Origin: Buddleja alternifolia
Lineage: Eukaryota; Streptophyta; Magnoliopsida; Lamiales; Scrophulariaceae
Reading direction: 5' to 3'
NCBI GenBank assembly: GCA_019426215.1
Contig: CM033399.1
Span: forward strand, 22,081,022 to 22,145,021
Length of the DNA: 64,000 nt
Part shown: positions 60,105-64,000 of the stretch, piece after piece
Layout of the letters: each line of letters begins with the position of its first letter
How positions within the stretch are numbered: position 1 is the stretch's first letter
The notes under the pieces: generated by a model
What the model was told of the DNA's origin: nothing
What the model saw: only the letters and a program-made list of their open reading frames with translations
The model's database searches: none
Program-made: the position numbers and the translations under genes

Positions 60105-60387
60105 TGTATATAAGTTAAAATATGAAAATGATTGACAATAGACACTTTGGTATAAACTATGAAATATATTATTAATATTTAAAAATATATTTTAAATTTT
60201 TAATCGAGTCGGGCATATAACTGGCTGAGCTATGTTAACCTCAAGCTCGGCTCACAAATTTATCGGGCCTAGTATAAAGGCTCAAACTCAGCTCGATTCC
60301 TATTTTATTAAGCTCAACTCAAATATAAACGGGCCAAGTCATCAGGCTTCGAAAAAGCCTGACTCAATTGACAGTCCTAATAAAAAC

Positions 60388-60749
60388 TAATTGAATAGTG
60401 CCATCTATATTAAAAATGCATTTCGAGCATAAATTAAGATTTGAGTCTGCATTGATTATGAACAAAAATAGGCCCGATGTCATATTTCATTCAATGATAC
60501 TATATATTGAATTTGTAAGTTATAAATTGAAATCGTGTTCTTAGTTCTTTTTTTTTTTGGACTATTTTGTTGTATTCATTTCTTTCTTTGTGTAATTAAA
60601 TTTGATACATATTTCACAACACTTTTCAATATATTTGAACAAAAATCCATATATTTCACCGCGGTTTTAATACTTAATTGGGCCATTTAATTTGACTAAA
60701 TTAATTAGCATTTAAGGAAAAAGTACAAATTTCCAAGTTAATTTGAAAC
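60388..60749. other. Intergenic spacer
   Basis: AT-rich, no supported feature. Confidence 0.5.
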
Positions 60750-61059
60750 TGTTCAAAAGTATTCGAATACTCAGATTGAGAGAACAAGAAAGTAAGGAGA
60801 ACTGTAAAAGAAAAATATTATTGAATAGTAGCTGATGAGATTTCTGCAAAAGAGATTACAAGTAAAAAATAGAGAGAGCGCATATGTGAAGCTATATGAG
60901 AGAGAGAAAATATTCAGCATAATGAGAAAAAACAAAGCTTGCAAGCCTTATGTATTAGCTTAGCCGACTTACTCCTAACTTGGGCTGAATAAATACAAGA
61001 CCCAATAGATTTGAGCTAATAGATAGCATGCCCATACTAAAGAAATGGCCCTTTTAACA
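60750..61059 (-). repeat. 3' LTR of a truncated copia element (F)
   Basis: Starts TGTTCAAAAG and ends CTTTTAACA on the plus strand, with matching TGTT/AACA ends. On the minus strand it follows a purine tract (GAAAGCGGGGGTG, 61060-61072) and the end of a copia pol frame. About 310 bp, a short LTR unlike that of element C. Confidence 0.8.
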
Positions 61060-61072
61060 CCCCCGCTTTCAA

Positions 61073-61850
61073 ACTGATGGATCATGGATGTCCAAAAGTC
61101 CAAGTTTGTCTTCAAGACGACTATGATGAGTTTTGGTCAACGCCTTAGTAAACAGTCCCGTTAGTTGATCTTCGAAGCATAGCAAATCTGGTTGCTATCG
61201 TGCCATCCTTTATTAAATCTCTAGCAACGTCGCATTCAATTTCCACGTGTTTAGTCCTTTCATGGAAAATAGGGTTAGCATAAACATGAATGACCGCTTG
61301 ATTATCACAGGAAAGAAAAACACGTTTTAAACCACAAATATTCAAATCAGCTAAAATACCCAATATCTAAACAATTTCAGAACAAGTGGTGGCCACAACT
61401 CTATGTTCTACTTCGGCTGATGATCAAGAAATCATGGACTATTTTTTGCTTTTCCACGAAATTAATGAGCTTCCCAAAAATATACAAAATCCAGTCGCAG
61501 ATTTTCTGGTCAACGAGCACGAAGCCCAATCCGAGTCACAAAAAGCAAGCAATTTTAAATCAGAAGATTTAGACTAAAAATACCTTTGCCAGGAGACTTC
61601 TTTAAGAGTTTTAAAACACAAAAAGTTGAATTCAGATGAGAATACTTAGGACTATGCCTAAACTGACTTAAAACATGGACAGAAAAATAAATGTCGAGTC
61701 GAGTTATAGTCAATTAAATGAGTTTAACAAGAAACTTTTGATAAACAGAAATATCAGGGAAGAATTTATCTTCATCAGTTTCAACCATATCTAACCTTAA
61801 ATTTTGTTCCATAGAAACATCAGAAGGCTTGGAACCTAAAAGATGTTAAG
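61073..61850 (-). pseudogene. Truncated copia pol fragment (RT end and RNase H), element F
   Basis: On the minus strand pieces in different frames read LLGSKPSDVSMEQN, DISVYQKFLVKLI then a stop, [50 protein letters not shown] then a stop, FLSCDNQAVIHVYANPIFHERTKHVE, FTKALTK and KLGLLDIH, in the order of a copia RT C terminus and RNase H. At least two stops and two shifts break it. Everything upstream of about 61850 is missing, so it is a 5'-truncated copy joined to unrelated DNA. Confidence 0.82.
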
Positions 61851-62326
61851 TTAATGTCCTCAAATGCCACTCGAGGATTAGAGAATGTAAGGATATTATT
61901 AAATTGTAATTGTTTCTTATTCTATCAATAAAAAGGAAATTAGTTGTTTATTATTATATTAGCATTTATATATTGTAATCATCTATAAGTCCATGAACTA
62001 AAGAGTTAACTCTCTAAGGCACTAGAGGAGTTGGATACTTGTGTACTAAAATAGTCTGCAAGTCAATGATTCTCAATTGGGCATTGAAAATAATGAAAAA
62101 CTTGTATGATGTGAGTTTTGATGAGAAAGGTGCCCGTCAATCACTAGGAAGTAGTGAAGAACTCATATCATAGGTGCACTGATGGAGATAGTGGCACTCA
62201 GACATGACTCGCATCGATTCTGTCATATGGGTTTTTGCTCTTTGACAGTCAATGATAGATTTTATTAAATTATAATAGGTTTGTCTGAACTTTAGACTTG
62301 AGGAATCGAGTTGAAGATATACTTGT
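61851..62326. other. Unclassified repeat-like DNA
   Basis: No coding frame. An AATAAA at about 61929 and the general texture suggest an old LTR or repeat fragment, but no termini were found. Confidence 0.4.
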
Positions 62327-64000
62327 TGACACGTGAAATCCTAGCAAGTATACTAGGTCGTGCAATGTAATAGAGTGGATTATTTAGCCCGGGGTGTATC
62401 GTCTCCACAGGGACAATTGGATTCAATGCTCGTAATTGCTATATTATCTAACTCTAAGCTAAATCAAATTATCAGATGATGGTTGATTATACTATGAAAA
62501 TAATCAAAGACAACTATGTGATAAACAAGATAATAAATCGAATGGAAAGAGGTGATTGGGTTATGATCCTACTATGTTCTATTCTATGTTCATGAACTCT
62601 CAATTATCCGTATTCTTAGAACGTTCTTGTTATGGCGAAACCCCCTAATGTATTTATTATTCAATCTCTTGAAATAACAAGCCTGTACTAGTTAACAACT
62701 TCCTATATCTCTATAGTGAAGATTGAATTAACTAACATGCATTTAGGTTCAAAGGAATTCCTTGTTTACGAAGATCCTACATTCAATCGGGTCATCTTAT
62801 CACAAAAAGCCACACAACGCAATCGATTCTATCTCTAGTAGAGACGGAGCCAGGGGGGGGGGGGGAGAGGGCATGATGGGGCGGTCGCCCCCCCTCAATT
62901 ATATATATATAAAAAAATTAGTTGTTTTTTGTTTTAATAAAAAATTTTGCCCCCCACCAACTTTTGTTTCTGCAACGTACCCTCAAGTTTTCTTTCCTTT
63001 TAGCATAAAAATACTAACAGAACCTTAACTTTACTTTAACTTTAACTTTTGACTTTACCTTTGAGAGAATGAGACAAACGTGAGACATTGCCAGAGATCT
63101 CCATTTTCTATTTCTTCTTCTCTTCTTCTTAGACGAAGGCAACGAAATTGTTCTTCCGCTCGACGTCGACGCCCAACGAAGATGAAGACGGATTAAACGC
63201 TCCTTTTAAGCTTTCTCTGTATTTTTCTCAATTCTCCAGGTAAGTGATTTAGGGTTTCTTTACAACTTATCAATTTTAATTTTATTTTTTATGGTATGGC
63301 CGTATGGGTGTTATTATAGTTACTACTTACTGTCAATTTATAGCTACTAAATGTATATATAATTTATATATACAAATTTATAGTTGCTAAGTGATAATTT
63401 AATTGAGATGTTTGAAGTTAATCCACAATTTGTAGAAATTGCCCAAACTTTTGATGTTGATTCAATGATTGATGAGTTCGATGACTTAAAAACTCATCGA
63501 ATACAATTTAGAATGCCTAATTTAAATAAGTAGCCATGTTGGTTTGTTTTATAAGACTTCAATTGTATATTTTTGGATGAGACATTTTAGTAGATATAGT
63601 AACTATGTTCCTTATTAGATTTTCTCCCATAAATATAGCGTACCGTACCGCGGGGGGCACCCCCCTTAAATCCTTCGTCTGTATTACAACGATCTCGCCC
63701 CCCTCACTAAAGATCCTGGCTCCGTCCCTGATCTCTAGTCAATTGTTACGTTATGATGTTTGATTTTTCGATCTTCCTTTATCTATCTCCTCTCGGTCTC
63801 AAGACAAAGCATTATATCAAACACATGGTGATCATTCATGTGAAAGCATTAAGCATAACATCAAACATGTAACAAGAATGTAATAAATCCGGAAATTAAT
63901 GATTCATTAAACACAAAACATCACAAAGTATTCACATAACCCAACCACAAAGATGCTTAGCTCATACTTACAACAACAAGTGATTCAACAATTCTATAAG
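62327..64000 (-). mobile_element. Athila-like LTR, runs off the window, split by a hAT element
   Basis: Begins TGACACGTGAAATCC, the same type of terminus as the LTRs at 1718, 30411 and 41882, followed by the block with GTCTCCACAGGGACA that corresponds to their CCACGG-containing block. The later part (about 63780-64000: ACACATGGTGATCA, AAAGTATTCACATAA) follows the same order of phrases as the element A LTR. Strongly diverged from A and B, so a different family. The window ends before the other terminus, so solo or paired is unknown. Confidence 0.7.
62839..63730. mobile_element. hAT-like non-autonomous element, 892 bp
   Basis: Exact 8-bp duplication ATCTCTAG (62831-62838 and 63731-63738). Terminal inverted repeats TAGAGACGGAGCCAGG and, complemented from the right, CAGGGACGGAGCCAGG. 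The 8-bp size is that of hAT elements. The interior has G and C runs next to the ends, a TA microsatellite, a region like a gene 5' end (CT-rich, then CCAGGTAAGTGATTTAGGG, like an exon-intron border at about 63239), and at about 63409-63531 a 41-codon frame MFEVNPQFVEIAQTFDVDSM and onward that may be a remnant of a coding exon. Confidence 0.85.

Larger units (their letters stand above)
18994..60379. mobile_element. Element E: hAT-like non-autonomous element, outer shell of the nest
   Basis: The left end TAGACCTTTCAATCGGGC and the complemented right end TAGGACTGTCAATTGAGTC share an imperfect terminal inverted repeat of the TAGGNCTGTCAA type known from plant hAT-like MITEs. Flanking octamers ATAAAAAT (18986-18993) and ATAAAAAC (60380-60387) match at 7 of 8 positions, as for a hAT duplication. 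GGGC/GCTC/GAGC palindromic words fill the subterminal regions (18994-19160 and 60195-60379). Its own DNA is only about 1.2 kb (18994-19910 plus about 60110-60379); element D fills the rest. Less certain than the inner levels because both ends have decayed. Confidence 0.6.

Noticed and set aside
1..64000. CRISPR array
   Set aside because: No short identical repeats with unique spacers; the periodic arrays seen are contiguous minisatellites in plant DNA.

Overview
The window looks like nuclear DNA of a flowering plant, probably a eudicot. It is AT-rich, has an intron-rich R1R2R3-MYB gene with canonical GT-AG introns, and carries plant-type Ty3/gypsy (Athila-like) and Ty1/copia (SIRE-like) retrotransposons, a tRNA-derived SINE, Stowaway-type MITEs and hAT-type elements. 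The species cannot be named from the sequence. No bacterial or organellar genes were seen.

Left third (1-18.9 kb): a diverged tandem array of ~0.53 kb units (1-1462); a solo Athila-like LTR with a perfect TAGGT duplication (1718-3098); a Stowaway MITE (4028-4384); a SINE with a 12-bp target duplication (4753-4944); then the only host gene I can support, a MYB3R-type cell-cycle transcription factor on the minus strand (7 coding exons, 13771 to 9548, 585 codons). Its upstream side carries a TATA candidate, three AACGG cores and, close by, a long inverted-repeat element (14846-15285). Two copies of a TIR-like element (15426, 18063) bracket a solo copia LTR (16389-17815, TSD AAATT).

Middle (18.99-60.38 kb): one continuous Russian-doll nest, each level but the outermost proven by LTR pairs and exact 5-bp target duplications. 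A hAT-like non-autonomous element (E, 18994-60379, weaker evidence) holds a coding-less LTR element (D, 19911-60104, TSD TGTAT). D holds a SIRE-like copia element on the minus strand (C, 23347-57285, TSD TAATA). C's RNase H region holds a gag-protease-only Athila-like element (B, 29603-50707, plus strand, TSD ATCTG). B's 5' LTR holds an Athila-like element with an unbroken pol frame (A, 30411-43603, minus strand, TSD GTGGA). The insertion order is therefore E, D, C, B, A.

Right end (60.4-64 kb): a 5'-truncated copia with its 3' LTR (60750-61850), unclassified repeat-like DNA, and an Athila-like LTR running off the window (62327-64000) that is itself split by an 892-bp hAT-like element with an 8-bp duplication (62839-63730).

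The most unusual signals are the five-level nest; a GC-rich GGCGCCTAGGCGC-type motif in Athila LTRs, in a 49-bp tandem array and, in frame, inside the gag-protease linker; a long extra reading frame after pol in the copia element; and a G-run hairpin kept in three copies of the copia LTR. All coordinates and splice sites were read by eye; no alignment or database search was run.
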